DNA from: Saccharomyces mikatae IFO 1815
Taxonomy: Eukaryota; Ascomycota; Saccharomycetes; Saccharomycetales; Saccharomycetaceae
Direction of reading: 5' to 3'
Assembly (NCBI RefSeq): GCF_947241705.1
Contig: NC_079270.1
Coordinates: forward strand, 930,001-994,000
DNA: 64,000 bases
The notes below the pieces were generated by a model that did no database searches, was not told the origin of the DNA, and saw only the letters and a list, made by a program, of their open reading frames with translations. Shown here in pieces: positions 48,868 through 60,230 of the stretch. How positions within the stretch are numbered: position 1 is the first letter of the stretch; each line of letters begins with the position of its first letter. The position numbers and the translations under genes were made by a program.

Positions 48868-51800
48868 ATGCAAAAGGTCCAGGCTTTGTTGAGCTCGATA
48901 GTGGATGGAGTTCAGACCGTTTCTCCAAACACATTGCAACAGACGGTTACGGCAATCAATAAGTTTCAAGACGATCCGGCACTTTTGGACAGGATACTGC
49001 CAAGATGCGTGCATCTTTTGACCGACTCGTTCTTTTCTATGTCACAGCGTGACCAAAGACTCGTTGCGGAGCTGTTCTACAATCTTGACAAAATCTCGCA
49101 CTCTAAAGTCCTTAAATCATTAGATACAAGCATTTTTAGGTTAAACGACCTTTTAAACTATTTACAGGATCGAGCGTCGCCCTCTTCTTTCAGCGATGTC
49201 TTGTGCGTCTATCTAAACCTTTCTTGGCTAAGCGTCGTTTTGCTTTCCCCTTATACATTCAAAGATAGGTTTAGCAAAACGATTCAGGTATCGTCGAGGT
49301 TCGAAACCTACCCGATTTGCATTCCGCCCATCAATAAGATCAAAGCCGTCTTATACTTTAAAAACTTGACAAGGGACTTCGACCAGCTGCCGGGACCAGA
49401 CCAATCAAATGTGCCATTCCTCAACCAATTTCTGAAACTGTACATTCAATCCCCGCAGACTACAAGCTCCTACTTCTCACATGAGAACTTAAGGCATTTA
49501 CAGCAGATTGCAGTGTCTAATCAAGCAATAAAGCTCTTACCCAAATTATTCCAGATTTCGTACTACCATGCATCCCATGATATCCTAGATGCTATAATAG
49601 AGTTCTTCCAGGACCATCTGAATTCGAATTCTACAGATACACGGTTCCAGTTGGCGCACTCCTTTGCTAAGATGGCCAAGTTCCTTCACCAGAGGGATCC
49701 AGCATCTTATATCGAGCTCATTGGATACACCATTGACAACACGATTTCGCTATTGCAGACCTCTTGGGATTCTATCGATAGTAACGAGTTACACACTTCC
49801 TTATTGATAATTGCCGAGGTGGCTCTGGCTAAGATTCTCCCTGTAGATTTCATTAGCCGTGTATTGACTCTGATCATCCCCAAAACGTGCCATTTCCAGC
49901 AATCCCGCTTCCAAATAATTAAGGGCCATCATATCAGAGATTCGACGAATTTCATCATCTGGTCCATAATGAGGTCGGACAGTTGCAATAATTTATCTCC
50001 CCAGATCCTACAGTCACTATTGGCTCATCTACTTATAAATGCCTTTTTCGATCCTGAATTGATAATCAGGTACTCGAGTTTTGCTGCCCTTCAAGAGTTA
50101 TTGGGTAGGTCCAACAGGTCTTTGGCACTGAACCAAACGGATATCGCCTCCATATTACAGGCAAACTGGAAGGATCTGTCGAGGTCGTTCAAGGAAAATT
50201 CGGATCTAATTCGTAGACTGTTCAATGCTGAAAACACATCGAATAGCGCTGTTTGCGTATGGGGCATTTTTATAAAGTGGTCGTTCCACTGGAATTTATT
50301 GGAGAATTTACACCTGACTACCATGAAACTCAATATAGATTATAATTTACTCCCGCTAATCAAGTTGAAACTATGCTCACTTGATTTATTGCACGCAATG
50401 TTAAATAAATCAGGCCACTCGATGATACAATATTGTCAAATTTTGTATCTATACCTGAAATTACTTGAAAATGACGTAAATTGTCCAGAGACAAGCAAAA
50501 TTTGTACTGACATTTACAAAAATAAAATCAACTTCCAATTAATAGGCCAAGGGAAAAGACAATTTAACGATAATTCACCCGAGTTATTTCAAATTTTTGT
50601 TATTCTAAAATACTGGCAGTTGGTGGGGCAGAATGATTTCAATCAAGCATTATTTTGGCAATTTGTAAACATTATATCACCACAGAAGAAATTAAACTTA
50701 TACAACGACTTTGTCTCCATAGTGCAACGAATAATATCACAATGCGTTACTTTGAGTTATTCAAAGACCGCTCAATCAATCAAATCAGGTAACGAGATAG
50801 CATGCCGCTTGATATGCCACTTGCCCGATCAAGAAAAGATGTGTTCTATTTTCTTATCCCAATTTCCTTCATTAACACCTCAGTCCAAATCAATTTTGAT
50901 AGAAGAACTTGATCACCATTGGGAGGATCGAGTAAGCCTGCTCTCACCGAATTCGTACCAAAAATTCCTCAATGTCATCATTAACTGTCTTGATGATTAT
51001 ACGATAACGGAACAAGGTGACGTAGGACGCCTGGTAAGAATACAAGCCTTAAAGGTTATACACTCACATCCTAATTTGTTATCTGTTAATGGTGATACCA
51101 TCAGGCCAAAATTAACTCGATTGCTTGCGGAACCTGTACTAGAAATCAAAAAAATGAGTTATCAATTGCTCGCACCATCCACACCACGAACCACTGAAAT
51201 ATCTAATTTAATGTTACTTAATTTCCAACACAGACAAGGCCTAAGCAAGGAGTTTTGGAAAGGCTACGCAATAAACGCCGGGGCAATAAATTTTTCCGAC
51301 TCTGAACTAACTTCATCTATTGATTCCTTTATTGTATACTTTAGATCCTTGTCTCCTCCGCAACAATTGGAATTATGCAATGATTTGATCAGAATAATCC
51401 CAAGCGCTAAACAGATCGATAAATCAAGTAGATGTAATACCAACAAAGATCCATTAACGGGTGCAATGAAGTTTGATACCATCAAGTTCACCATTAATTG
51501 CGTAAAATTTTGGACTAGAATCATGGAATCTGGTTTGGTTGTTTTACATCCTGGCTTCAATTTTCAAGGTGTTTTCGCCAAATTCTATAACTTACATTTA
51601 TTAGATTACATCACACTGAGAGTTAATGTGATCAAATTCTTCCCATTCTTAGCGATCTCTTACTACCACACAGTGGATAACATTACTGGTAGGGAAAGAA
51701 ATTTTGATTTGGTCAATTCAATACTAAAAAGGCTATTGGTAATCGTGAGGCGTGAATATACAGCAACAAAATCAAAATTTATGGCAGACCAGAATATCGC

Positions 51801-51921
51801 TTTACAAGGTATATTTCAGATACTTTTAGAGTCAGGTGCCATCAGGCAACTCGAATTTCTAGATGCAGCTTGCCAGAATTTTGAATTTGCGAACATATTA
51901 GAGTCCGATATCACTTTATGA
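48868..51921 (+). CDS. CIN1: Tubulin folding cofactor D homolog Cin1
   Basis: 1017 residues (S. cerevisiae Cin1 1014). Cofactor D binds beta-tubulin and works with Pac2 (cofactor E) and the Arl2-like GTPase Cin4 in making or breaking alpha/beta-tubulin dimers in the cytosol. The protein is alpha-helical throughout with repeated helix pairs of HEAT type and no signal or membrane segment, as in the family. Start is the ATG at 48868. Its 3' end lies only 24 bp from the convergent end of MNE1, so the two transcripts must overlap. Confidence 0.93.
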   Translation: MQKVQALLSSIVDGVQTVSPNTLQQTVTAINKFQDDPALLDRILPRCVHLLTDSFFSMSQRDQRLVAELFYNLDKISHSKVLKSLDTSIFRLNDLLNYLQDRASPSSFSDVLCVYLNLSWLSVVLLSPYTFKDRFSKTIQVSSRFETYPICIPPINKIKAVLYFKNLTRDFDQLPGPDQSNVPFLNQFLKLYIQSPQTTSSYFSHENLRHLQQIAVSNQAIKLLPKLFQISYYHASHDILDAIIEFFQDHLNSNSTDTRFQLAHSFAKMAKFLHQRDPASYIELIGYTIDNTISLLQTSWDSIDSNELHTSLLIIAEVALAKILPVDFISRVLTLIIPKTCHFQQSRFQIIKGHHIRDSTNFIIWSIMRSDSCNNLSPQILQSLLAHLLINAFFDPELIIRYSSFAALQELLGRSNRSLALNQTDIASILQANWKDLSRSFKENSDLIRRLFNAENTSNSAVCVWGIFIKWSFHWNLLENLHLTTMKLNIDYNLLPLIKLKLCSLDLLHAMLNKSGHSMIQYCQILYLYLKLLENDVNCPETSKICTDIYKNKINFQLIGQGKRQFNDNSPELFQIFVILKYWQLVGQNDFNQALFWQFVNIISPQKKLNLYNDFVSIVQRIISQCVTLSYSKTAQSIKSGNEIACRLICHLPDQEKMCSIFLSQFPSLTPQSKSILIEELDHHWEDRVSLLSPNSYQKFLNVIINCLDDYTITEQGDVGRLVRIQALKVIHSHPNLLSVNGDTIRPKLTRLLAEPVLEIKKMSYQLLAPSTPRTTEISNLMLLNFQHRQGLSKEFWKGYAINAGAINFSDSELTSSIDSFIVYFRSLSPPQQLELCNDLIRIIPSAKQIDKSSRCNTNKDPLTGAMKFDTIKFTINCVKFWTRIMESGLVVLHPGFNFQGVFAKFYNLHLLDYITLRVNVIKFFPFLAISYYHTVDNITGRERNFDLVNSILKRLLVIVRREYTATKSKFMADQNIALQGIFQILLESGAIRQLEFLDAACQNFEFANILESDITL

Positions 51922-51945
51922 GCGTACATAGTAAAATTTACATAA

Positions 51946-53943
51946 TCATTCTTTTTGTTGCATTTGTTGAGATGTTACATAGGAGAGTAGATTTTGTACT
52001 CTTTTAGAATAAGATAAATCTACCGCAAAATTGTACTCCATATCATTTTGGGTAAATAATGCTCCTTTCTCCATTTCTTTATCCTTCTTCGTTTTACATT
52101 CTTGATAAATCTCCGAATCCATCTGAAATAGAGTTTTTCGCTCCCCAAAGATTCTGCGCAGTTTGAGTACATTGATTGGTTGAACAGCCTGTTTTTCTAA
52201 GCTCACTGGTTTATTTTCAACATACCATTCGCCAACTTCATCGGTTATCTGCAAAACTCTATCAGTATTTTCCTGTATGTCAATTTGCAAGCTAGAAAGC
52301 CATCCAGAGATTGCATTTCCTATCTGTATTGGTAACCTCCATGTAAACTTATCACTAAATTCATCAAAAAGAAAAAACCTGTGGCTATGTGTAATCAACA
52401 GGTTATAAAAAACAAAGTAGAAAAAATCGCAATCAGAGTAGTTTTTACAGACTTTTAACATTGAAAGAAAATCGTGAACACTAAATTGATAACCATGTTC
52501 ATTCAATTTGTTAAACAATGTCAGTAGAGTAACTTTAGTAGAATTTGCTTGAGAGGCGGCATGGAATAAACAATGGAAACTGGAATTCTCTCTGCTTCCA
52601 ACTAAATTCTTCGTCTGTAGTAAAGATTTCCTAAAATTTTTCTCATACACCATATACTCGACTAATGAAAGCATAAAATCAAAACTTTTCTGGACAGATA
52701 TATGACTTAGTAGAATAGTTGTAAAAAATGCTCTTAAGGGAGGCGGTGTAGAGTCAGTACGCATTTGTTGATCAACGTCATCGATGTACCGTTTCCATAC
52801 GCTTAAGCTCAATGGCAAATCACTCAATTTGAGAGATAACGACTGAAGAAATGAATCGTGCTTGAAAGGTTCGAAATTATCTTTTGATAAATCACTCATA
52901 CACTTCTTTAAACTCACATCGGACTGTAACTTATCCAAATCGAATTGTTTGCTACTGACGGTAATAAAGGATAATTTATTCATGGTTGCAATAATTTCAA
53001 AACAGGAATGCCTCTTACATAACTGCATTAAGTTGGAAGAATCATGCTGATGGAAGCGAAAGTTCCATTTGGACAAGCTTCTTAAAATCAGGCAAACTTC
53101 ATTTTCCATGCCTTGGGTTATCATTACTCCTAAGCTTTTGACTAAGCACGGACTAAACAACTCTAATAATTGAATATCTCTTTCACGCTCCTTCGAGCTT
53201 TCCAGAGCAGATTCTGATATGCATAAGGGTAAAATTTCCACTACACTTGTCCATTGGCACGTCTCCACATAAAACGCCAGCTGAGATAGGTTGGCTAACA
53301 ATTGACTTTTCAAATGTTTCGCAAACAGTCGTTGAATTGCATCCAAATAATAGTTTGACTGAGACTTAATGACTAAAAGAGCACAATTTCTCAAGAATTT
53401 CGTGTTTGCTCGAAATTTTTGCTCTCCAGTGAAAGATTCAGCTATAAGTAAAAAATAACGGTCTAATAATTGCAGCGAAAATTTAGCGAGTGCAGTTTTG
53501 TCCTTTACCGGTTGAAGCGACACCTTATATAACATATTAGATAGCTCATGATAGAACTCCAAAGGCAATCGATTGGATGGGAATGTATCAATTGGTCTGC
53601 CAGTTATATTTAGCCATGTTATATGGCCTGTACCGATGCGATTCAGCAGCGCAAAATACAAGGCAGGATTATAAGCTGTACGAAGTTTCTGTAGAGTAGT
53701 TAGTACCACATGGAGTCGTAAATTCACATTCCGGAGTTTATCTTCATTTAATTTATCCTTTCTTTTTAGTGCTTCCTTCAACCATTTGTCAGTGATCGAG
53801 TTAGTTCTTTTGTAGTTTGGAAATCGTTTATGTAATGACACTTTTTGCTCCAGCAACGGTGGTAGAATTTCAGGGGTGCTTAAAGATTCTTTGATCAATC
53901 TAGCAATATGGGTAGAAGAACTTCTTTTAAAAACCGGCATCAT
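51946..53943 (-). CDS. MNE1: Mitochondrial COX1 intron splicing factor Mne1
   Basis: 665 residues (S. cerevisiae 663). Mne1 is a matrix protein needed to splice the group I intron aI5-beta of COX1 mRNA. The N-terminus (MMPVFKRSSSTHIARLIKES) is basic and hydroxylated without acidic residues, as a presequence should be. The rest is helical with PPR-like helix pairs but no clear catalytic motif. Two ATGs stand in a row at 53943 and 53940, and either may be used. Fast-evolving compared with neighbours, as is common for intron-specific factors. Confidence 0.93.
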   Translation of the reverse strand: MMPVFKRSSSTHIARLIKESLSTPEILPPLLEQKVSLHKRFPNYKRTNSITDKWLKEALKRKDKLNEDKLRNVNLRLHVVLTTLQKLRTAYNPALYFALLNRIGTGHITWLNITGRPIDTFPSNRLPLEFYHELSNMLYKVSLQPVKDKTALAKFSLQLLDRYFLLIAESFTGEQKFRANTKFLRNCALLVIKSQSNYYLDAIQRLFAKHLKSQLLANLSQLAFYVETCQWTSVVEILPLCISESALESSKERERDIQLLELFSPCLVKSLGVMITQGMENEVCLILRSLSKWNFRFHQHDSSNLMQLCKRHSCFEIIATMNKLSFITVSSKQFDLDKLQSDVSLKKCMSDLSKDNFEPFKHDSFLQSLSLKLSDLPLSLSVWKRYIDDVDQQMRTDSTPPPLRAFFTTILLSHISVQKSFDFMLSLVEYMVYEKNFRKSLLQTKNLVGSRENSSFHCLFHAASQANSTKVTLLTLFNKLNEHGYQFSVHDFLSMLKVCKNYSDCDFFYFVFYNLLITHSHRFFLFDEFSDKFTWRLPIQIGNAISGWLSSLQIDIQENTDRVLQITDEVGEWYVENKPVSLEKQAVQPINVLKLRRIFGERKTLFQMDSEIYQECKTKKDKEMEKGALFTQNDMEYNFAVDLSYSKRVQNLLSYVTSQQMQQKE

Positions 53944-54106
53944 GATCTGTTTTAGTATATTACCAACATTTTCTTCTCTCTTTTTATTGATACGAAAATG
54001 TTACTGTTACTTAAAAAGATGCACTCAATTATGCTTACATTACACAGTTACCTTTTCATCTTGCACTACGCGCGGTAAAAGAAGAAACCCGAATTGAACA
54101 AAACGA

Positions 54107-55588
54107 CTACTCCAATACTTTCTTTTTTTTCGGTATTGCCTGAGAAATGACAACACTTTTAGGTAACTTTCTTTTCCAGTCTAAAGCCATGGTTTCTAAT
54201 TTAGGGCCTTCATTATTGCATAATATTTTTTTATAGTATAACCTCTCTAATTGACTCAAATGTTTTTCGATCCAGATATGTTTGAGACTTTGCTTACTAT
54301 TTAATCGTTTAACTACATCGGTTCGCAGAAGATCTTTTACAAAGCTCTTAGCATTATCTGAAACAACATCCCACTGCTTTAAATCAAAGTTCAGTTTCCC
54401 AACCTTTGCATTTTGAATAATACTTCTCTCTGATCCATCACCGTAAAAGGGCGAGATTCCTGTTAACATAATGTGTGTAATTACACCTAAAGACCAAAGA
54501 TCGCATTTACTATCATAACCTCGTTGCTCTAAAGTAGCTGCCCTTGAGAAGCTTTGATAAGCTTTTCTGTTTGCTCTAAATCCAACTTCTGGAGCACAGT
54601 ATTCTGGAGTACCTACAACCGTATGCATTCTTTCTTTGTTGGAATTCAAATCTTTAGCTATGCCAAAGTCCGCCAAGACAATTCTAGTGCATGGTTCTGG
54701 CGTACATAACAAAATATTATCTAGTTTCAAGTCACGATGAACAATATCTTGGTCATGGAGATAGTTTAACGCTTGTAAGATCTGAAAGACGATCAATAGC
54801 GATTCCGTTTCGGACATAGAAGTTAAACAGTCACCCTTAGCCAAGTAAGAGAACAAATCGCCGCCAGGTATCAAATCCTGGAATATGTAAAGGTGATTGT
54901 TCCTGTCACAGAAAGTATGGTAGACTTTGATAATATTTGGATGATCCAGTTTCAAAAGAATTCGAGCTTCCTTATCGAATTTATTTGGTTTCAGTTTGAT
55001 AATCTTTACAGCGTAGTTTTCAGGATGATAGCAGGCATCGTCTTTCCTTTCCTTTGAATTATGCGTAATCAGAACATGACCAAAAGTGCCATTACCGACT
55101 ATTCTATTTGTTATTTCCCATTGGTCTACTTCTCTTAAAAAACCCATTTGGTCTAAAAGTTTTGGGTCCAGAGAAGATTGCAAATCATCATTTATCATGA
55201 ATACCAGCTGTGTTTTTTTACTGTCATTTTCCCTACTACCCTGTGATAATTCGATCACATCAGAATCCTTTAAAAGATACGTTTTATCTCTTTTTAAAAG
55301 TAAACCATTCAAATATGTTCCATTCAGAGAACAATCTTTAACGTAAAACATTGGAATGCTATCTTCATCAAAAAACACACACCAAAACACACAGTGAATG
55401 GAGGATATCGAGGGATTTGTTAGAACAAGTTGACATTCCTTGCCATTCCTTCCAACTTTCACGAGCTGATGCTTCACTATAGGTATTACCTGTTCTGTAT
55501 TATAGCCGCCCACATCAACCTCCAAGTAAGCAGGAGCTCTCTGAGCGCTATTTCCGGTTGCAAGGTTGTAGTTATCCAACGGTTCCAT
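54107..55588 (-). CDS. MEK1: Meiosis-specific protein kinase Mek1
   Basis: 493 residues (S. cerevisiae 497). Chk2/Rad53-type kinase that acts on chromosome axes in meiosis to bias recombination toward homologs. An FHA domain covers about 43-110 with the phospho-binding R47 (VGRNGKECQLVL, SISSIHC, LNGTYLNG). The kinase domain has a Gly-rich loop GNGTFGHV (165-172), Lys195 (YAVKIIK), HRDLKLDN (284-291), DFG (307-309) and an activation loop with T323 and T327 (HTVVGTPEY), equivalent to the known autophosphorylation sites four residues later in S. cerevisiae. Two URS1-type sites lie 128-151 bp upstream of its ATG. Confidence 0.97.
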   Translation of the reverse strand: MEPLDNYNLATGNSAQRAPAYLEVDVGGYNTEQVIPIVKHQLVKVGRNGKECQLVLTNPSISSIHCVFWCVFFDEDSIPMFYVKDCSLNGTYLNGLLLKRDKTYLLKDSDVIELSQGSRENDSKKTQLVFMINDDLQSSLDPKLLDQMGFLREVDQWEITNRIVGNGTFGHVLITHNSKERKDDACYHPENYAVKIIKLKPNKFDKEARILLKLDHPNIIKVYHTFCDRNNHLYIFQDLIPGGDLFSYLAKGDCLTSMSETESLLIVFQILQALNYLHDQDIVHRDLKLDNILLCTPEPCTRIVLADFGIAKDLNSNKERMHTVVGTPEYCAPEVGFRANRKAYQSFSRAATLEQRGYDSKCDLWSLGVITHIMLTGISPFYGDGSERSIIQNAKVGKLNFDLKQWDVVSDNAKSFVKDLLRTDVVKRLNSKQSLKHIWIEKHLSQLERLYYKKILCNNEGPKLETMALDWKRKLPKSVVISQAIPKKKKVLE

Positions 55589-56309
55589 TTGCTTCTGCTT
55601 CTTCCTGTTATCGTTTATTTCTATTATGATCTAGTAAGGAACAAAAGTAACTGAAAAGAAACAGAAGTAAAGAATTGGTCATTTTTCTCTCGTTTTATAC
55701 TAAAAAGAAATAAAATAGCCGCCGAAATTTAGCCGCCATCATTCCTCTTTGCTTCAGTCAAGTTATGTACTATATCCGATATACTTTATGATTTTAAACA
55801 TTTTGAGGGATGGTACAAATGAATATACAAAAGAAATACTTCTTTAGCAGAAGAGGAACAGATCAACATGATATATAAAGTAGAGGTAGTGAAGATACTA
55901 TCGTTCAATTTTCTAACCACTTTACTCACTTCTTTTTATATAAGTTCTTCTGTTTAAGGTGAAGTTTTCTTTCCGAAGTGCTTTTACTCATCTGATAAGT
56001 GAAACACGACTCTACATAGTTCATTTTTCAATAATTAATCGTAGTATTTACTGCCTTACTCTGGTTATGCCCCTTTTCAAGTTGCTAATTTCTTCCTCCT
56101 CGCTTTCCTACGCAATGCGCGCACCATGTAGGAAGTACAAACAACCACCTCTCCATACTAAAAAAGGTTTTTAAAACAGGAAGTTTCATAAAGGTGGAAT
56201 TTGATAGAAAGCAGGCAAGGGAAACAGCAAAATAATTGTTGTGTATACTAAAAGACTAAGCGAGAAAAGGAAGCATTACAAGAATAACGGAATACAGCAT
56301 AGTAGAGTG
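55589..56309. promoter_or_regulatory. Divergent MEK1/TFB6 intergenic region
   Basis: 721 bp. The MEK1 side has the URS1 pair; the rest is A/T-rich with TATATA near 55770-55785, 55868-55878 and 55936-55942. Several ATGs in 55950-56170 begin short open frames ahead of TFB6 without family resemblance. No further gene supported. Confidence 0.55.
55716..55739 (+). promoter_or_regulatory. Tandem URS1 (Ume6) sites upstream of MEK1
   Basis: TAGCCGCCGA at 55716-55725 is an exact URS1 core; TAGCCGCCAT at 55730-55739 is a second copy with its last two bases changed. They lie 128-151 bp before the MEK1 ATG. URS1 recruits Ume6 with Sin3-Rpd3 for repression in growth and Ime1 for induction in meiosis, exactly the known pattern of MEK1. 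Confidence 0.9.
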
Positions 56310-57338
56310 ATGTCCGAGCCAAATACACCACTGCATGCTCAACCAAATGAACAACTGGACTTGAACAAGCTGAATGATCTGGATGAAAAAGATATTGAAG
56401 ATTTAAACTTGGATCCAAACTCTGATATTGATATTGCTACAGATTCTGCCGACGTGGAAAACGCTGACATAGACAATACTATATGGCAGCGTAATTGTGA
56501 ACAGAAAAGAAGATATCATACACCAGAATTCAATGATGTTTATAATGAAGCAAACAACGCAATCAATGACGTAACCATGCTCGATGACGTTGACGATTTC
56601 CAGCCTAGAATCAATGTGTCTTCTCCATTTTCATCAACCACAAAACTGAGTGAATTGTTACCAAATAAACACAATGAAGCTTCACATCCAAGAAGACTGT
56701 CAATGTCCCAACAATCAAAGTTCATTTCTTATGTTGACGATCAGCTCTTACAAATCCAAAGAAAGTTTGTTCAATCCAGGGGCTTGAATATTAAGAATGG
56801 CTATGCTAGTCTCACTCCGCTACTAAAGGATATAAAATCCTTAATCGACTTTATTTGGTATTCTATTGCACATATTCCAAACTCAGACTATTTACTTCGG
56901 TCAGAAAAAAACATAAATTGCAACAGGTCCCGAAGCTCAAACAATACATGTGAATATTCCAGCTATTTCGGACAGGGATCCTATTTAATTAAAATCGCTG
57001 ACGACCTCATTGATTATGTAGAGAAGTTCACATTCAAGGAGATGGAAGACTCAGAGATTAATGACACTTTATCAAAATTATTCAAACTACTATTTATTCT
57101 TGACAGGATATTCGTAATTCTGATCGATAACAGCAATGGTAAAGAGGCTTCTGAAACAGTTTCAGTCAACAAGAAAATAACAGGATTAAATGGAACTGAT
57201 ATTGTGAGGTTAAAAGGTATCGCCGAACGGACAAGAGTTCGCCTACCAATTTTTTTAGAATCGCAAGGTATTCATGGGTACCATTATGAATTAAGCAAAA
57301 TTTACGAGGGATTCTTAGACAATGCTAATTCATTCTAG
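56310..57338 (+). CDS. TFB6: TFIIH-associated factor Tfb6
   Basis: 342 residues from the ATG at 56310 (S. cerevisiae 343, starting MSEPNTPLHAQPNEQLDL); the open frame runs 23 codons further to a GTG, which I reject. Tfb6 binds the TFIIH helicase Ssl2 and promotes its release from the complex after transcription initiation. The N-terminal 100 residues are acidic and Asn/Asp-rich; a Ser-rich patch (PRRLSMSQQSKF) near 133 could be a phosphosite; the C-terminal two thirds are predicted helical and well conserved (YSSYFGQGSYLIKIADDLID). Convergent with SOG2. Confidence 0.95.
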   Translation: MSEPNTPLHAQPNEQLDLNKLNDLDEKDIEDLNLDPNSDIDIATDSADVENADIDNTIWQRNCEQKRRYHTPEFNDVYNEANNAINDVTMLDDVDDFQPRINVSSPFSSTTKLSELLPNKHNEASHPRRLSMSQQSKFISYVDDQLLQIQRKFVQSRGLNIKNGYASLTPLLKDIKSLIDFIWYSIAHIPNSDYLLRSEKNINCNRSRSSNNTCEYSSYFGQGSYLIKIADDLIDYVEKFTFKEMEDSEINDTLSKLFKLLFILDRIFVILIDNSNGKEASETVSVNKKITGLNGTDIVRLKGIAERTRVRLPIFLESQGIHGYHYELSKIYEGFLDNANSF

Positions 57339-57537
57339 TACATCCATCCACCCAGTAGCATATATCTTTTATACTATAATTTGTAACTTTTTAGAACCTC
57401 TGTTTTACGACTCCTCTATTTTTCATGCATGTGTATATACACGTAGAAATATATACATACTTCAGTACAAAGGGGTATACAGTTCTCCCAAAGGGCGTCC
57501 TCAAATCCACGTTTTCCCATAATGCAAGTTTCCTCTA

Positions 57538-59913
57538 TTACTCCGGAGAGTTGGCGCTCACTGATACAGCCTTGTATGAACTCAAATCCAATATCACGGT
57601 AACATCTTTAGTAATCTTGGCTAAATTGGCCAAATTAGGTCTAAGTTCATTCAAATTGGGCACATCGCTCATTACAATTTTAGTATTAGCCAGAATCGAT
57701 ATTATTACTTTCAAGAATGAATTCATTATCTCCCACGTTTTCAACTTCTCCAAAGATGTCAGATACTTTTCTGAATTTATATCATTCGGTATTAATACGT
57801 CCAACCTTTCATTCAATTGTTTAGATAAATCCATTGCTTGACGGCATGTATCCGTCAAATCACGAATTTTAGGTGCCAACGAGTCCGTCAAAATTTGCTT
57901 TCCCATGGTGCTGGCAATTGCTATCTTGGATATTTCCGAAGTCAACTGATTGTATACAACGCTCACCATTTTAACTACTGTTGATAATGTTTGATATAAC
58001 TGAATGTCAATATTTGTCTCCACTACATTAGTATTACTGTTACTGGTGCCATTTCCATTCATTGGAGGAGGAGTTATATTTACATTAGTAATATTAATAT
58101 TATTTGATGCGTTAATAATGGAGGAATTCATAACCGGGTGCGGTTTAGGTTCGTGTACCATCGATTCTTTTTTCGAATCACTGATGGATTTGTTGTGCTG
58201 AAGTAGTTGTTGCCTTGGCAAGTTATCGTTACCAGTTTTTCCTTCATTTACACCCACTTGACAACTTCCATTGCTTATTAAGTTCTGATGTCCCAAAATA
58301 GGACCATGACCATGCGCATTATTTAAATTTGGCGACAGTAGTGGAACAGCGGTACTGTTCGAGATAGACGTGTCTCCCACTAGAATATTACTGTTGGAAA
58401 GCAATGCCGACGTTGATGGTGCTCTTGTGCTTCTCGTCTTTGGCAGCAGTTTGATATTTCCACTACAGAGTGCACTGTTTGAATTTACCACCGGTCCCCC
58501 ACTATTTGTGATGCTGGATGAAGTATCATGTCTTGAAAAAGAATGTTTCTTTGGAGGCTTACTTGCAGAGCTGATGGTTTTATCGTCTTCTTTGATAAAA
58601 GACCATGCATTATACATCTCCATATAAGCACACATTAATGTCATATAAAACATTCGTATGAAACACAAATCATCTTCTCGGAAAAATGTTTCGAAATTCT
58701 TCCTCAACAGCGCTATAATTTGCTTAAAACTTGTGATTATAGTAAGGCATAGCTTGATTAGCGCCTGGTCATGTGATTCGTCTTCGTTCTCTGTTTGCTG
58801 CAGAACCTCCACCAGATTGTCAGTATGCGACCTGACAGAGTACAATAATGATACTACATTTACTGCTACCGCCTTTTCCTTACAGAAAGATGCAATTTTT
58901 CTGATTGCTTGTTGGCATTCAGTGAAGCTGAATAGGAGCTTCCGACAGGATACGACCAATTCTGCATGCGATATCTTTTGATGTCCATTACTTAGCGACT
59001 CTTCTGGCAAAATTGATAGCCTCTTAAAGTAGTCGTTATATTTGGAGTGGTTATAGAGCTCTGTTCCGTTCACTGTTCCGCCAGATTCTGGTTCTACATT
59101 TCCTGTAGTAACCAAAGTTGGATTTGATGAGGTCATTGAGGTAGGTGCATTTGAAGTGGTATTTGCATTGGGGGCAAGTGAAATTATATTGTTGTCACTC
59201 ATTGCTCCATTGGACAAGTTTGTATTTATAAATCCCATTCTTTTAGCTGCCCTAGATATTTTCGGTTCTGATATAGACTGGGTAGAATAATCTTTGAGAT
59301 ATCGCAATATGGCAATTGCCCAATATTCTTCTTTCGGGATTCCCGTATGATATGGAGTATAATTTTGTACCTGCTCAAGTTCTTCTTTAGGTATTTTATT
59401 ATCCTCTAAATCTAAAATGCTAAGTTTGTTTAGTTTTGTAATCGATTTCAAATTACGTATGCTAGATACGTTATTGTCTTTCAAAGATAATACGCGTATA
59501 TTATCCTGCCAAAACGGCGATATTTCCTCCGGAAATGCTTCAATCTCATTAGAGGATAGATCTAAGATCTCTAATTGAGGACACTGTGTTAAGACAGATG
59601 GGATTTCTTTAAAACTGTTATTATTTAAATCCAGATACTGCAGCTTTGATAACCTTTTGAAGCTTGCAGGTAAAGACGTTAAGTGATTTTTCCTTAAAGA
59701 TAACCTTTCAACATTCTGAATATAACTAACCTCTTCGTCTGATATCGATTTGATATTAAGGGCAATCAGCTTTAATGTAGTGCCATTGGAGCTTGATTTA
59801 TCTAGTGCTGCTAGTTCGGATAATATGGTGTTGCTTGAACTCGTCGACGTTTTGTCAGCAGGCAAATATTCCTCCTTTGGATCCAACGTCCTCTTTGAAG
59901 ATGTCGCTACCAT
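57538..59913 (-). CDS. SOG2: RAM-network leucine-rich-repeat protein Sog2
   Basis: 791 residues, the S. cerevisiae length. Sog2 is part of the RAM pathway (Cbk1, Mob2, Tao3, Kic1, Hym1) controlling daughter-specific transcription by Ace2 and polarised growth at bud and neck. Residues about 60-190 hold five or so leucine-rich repeats (LSLRKNHLTSLPASFKRL, LQYLDLNNNSFKEIPS, LEILDLSSNEIEAFPE, LRxLSLKDNNVSSI). A helical middle follows, then a Ser/Asn-rich low-complexity stretch (about 465-625) with poly-Asn/Thr runs, and a conserved C-terminal helical region of the Ras-suppressor-like type. A Reb1 site lies 117 bp upstream. Confidence 0.96.
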   Translation of the reverse strand: MVATSSKRTLDPKEEYLPADKTSTSSSNTILSELAALDKSSSNGTTLKLIALNIKSISDEEVSYIQNVERLSLRKNHLTSLPASFKRLSKLQYLDLNNNSFKEIPSVLTQCPQLEILDLSSNEIEAFPEEISPFWQDNIRVLSLKDNNVSSIRNLKSITKLNKLSILDLEDNKIPKEELEQVQNYTPYHTGIPKEEYWAIAILRYLKDYSTQSISEPKISRAAKRMGFINTNLSNGAMSDNNIISLAPNANTTSNAPTSMTSSNPTLVTTGNVEPESGGTVNGTELYNHSKYNDYFKRLSILPEESLSNGHQKISHAELVVSCRKLLFSFTECQQAIRKIASFCKEKAVAVNVVSLLYSVRSHTDNLVEVLQQTENEDESHDQALIKLCLTIITSFKQIIALLRKNFETFFREDDLCFIRMFYMTLMCAYMEMYNAWSFIKEDDKTISSASKPPKKHSFSRHDTSSSITNSGGPVVNSNSALCSGNIKLLPKTRSTRAPSTSALLSNSNILVGDTSISNSTAVPLLSPNLNNAHGHGPILGHQNLISNGSCQVGVNEGKTGNDNLPRQQLLQHNKSISDSKKESMVHEPKPHPVMNSSIINASNNINITNVNITPPPMNGNGTSNSNTNVVETNIDIQLYQTLSTVVKMVSVVYNQLTSEISKIAIASTMGKQILTDSLAPKIRDLTDTCRQAMDLSKQLNERLDVLIPNDINSEKYLTSLEKLKTWEIMNSFLKVIISILANTKIVMSDVPNLNELRPNLANLAKITKDVTVILDLSSYKAVSVSANSPE

Positions 59914-60230
59914 ACGTACAGATACTTACAGGTGTAATTTGTCGAATAAGATACTACTGTAATATAGCATGAAATTTTGGCATTAACTTTATTTGCCCAC
60001 CTATATTTAACGATCCAAAGTTCATCTTGTTACCCGACTGGGGCGACACTTTTTTCTTTCTTTTTCTGATCGCTATGGTTTTTCGTATTGTTTTTTCAAA
60101 GCATCATGCATAGAAACGTTAATAACAATTATATGGTAGTTATATACAAGAAATCATTATATATCGTCACAAACAGCACAAGGTCAGAAAGCTCAGTTCT
60201 GAAAAATTATTTTCATTTTAAACAATTGTG
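59914..60230. promoter_or_regulatory. SOG2 promoter and MSC6 3' region with a Reb1-type site
   Basis: 317 bp. TTACCCG at 60030-60036 is an exact Reb1 core placed 117 bp before the SOG2 ATG. A pyrimidine-rich stretch (60050-60067) follows it. The right part carries the MSC6 3' end. No gene. Confidence 0.6.
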
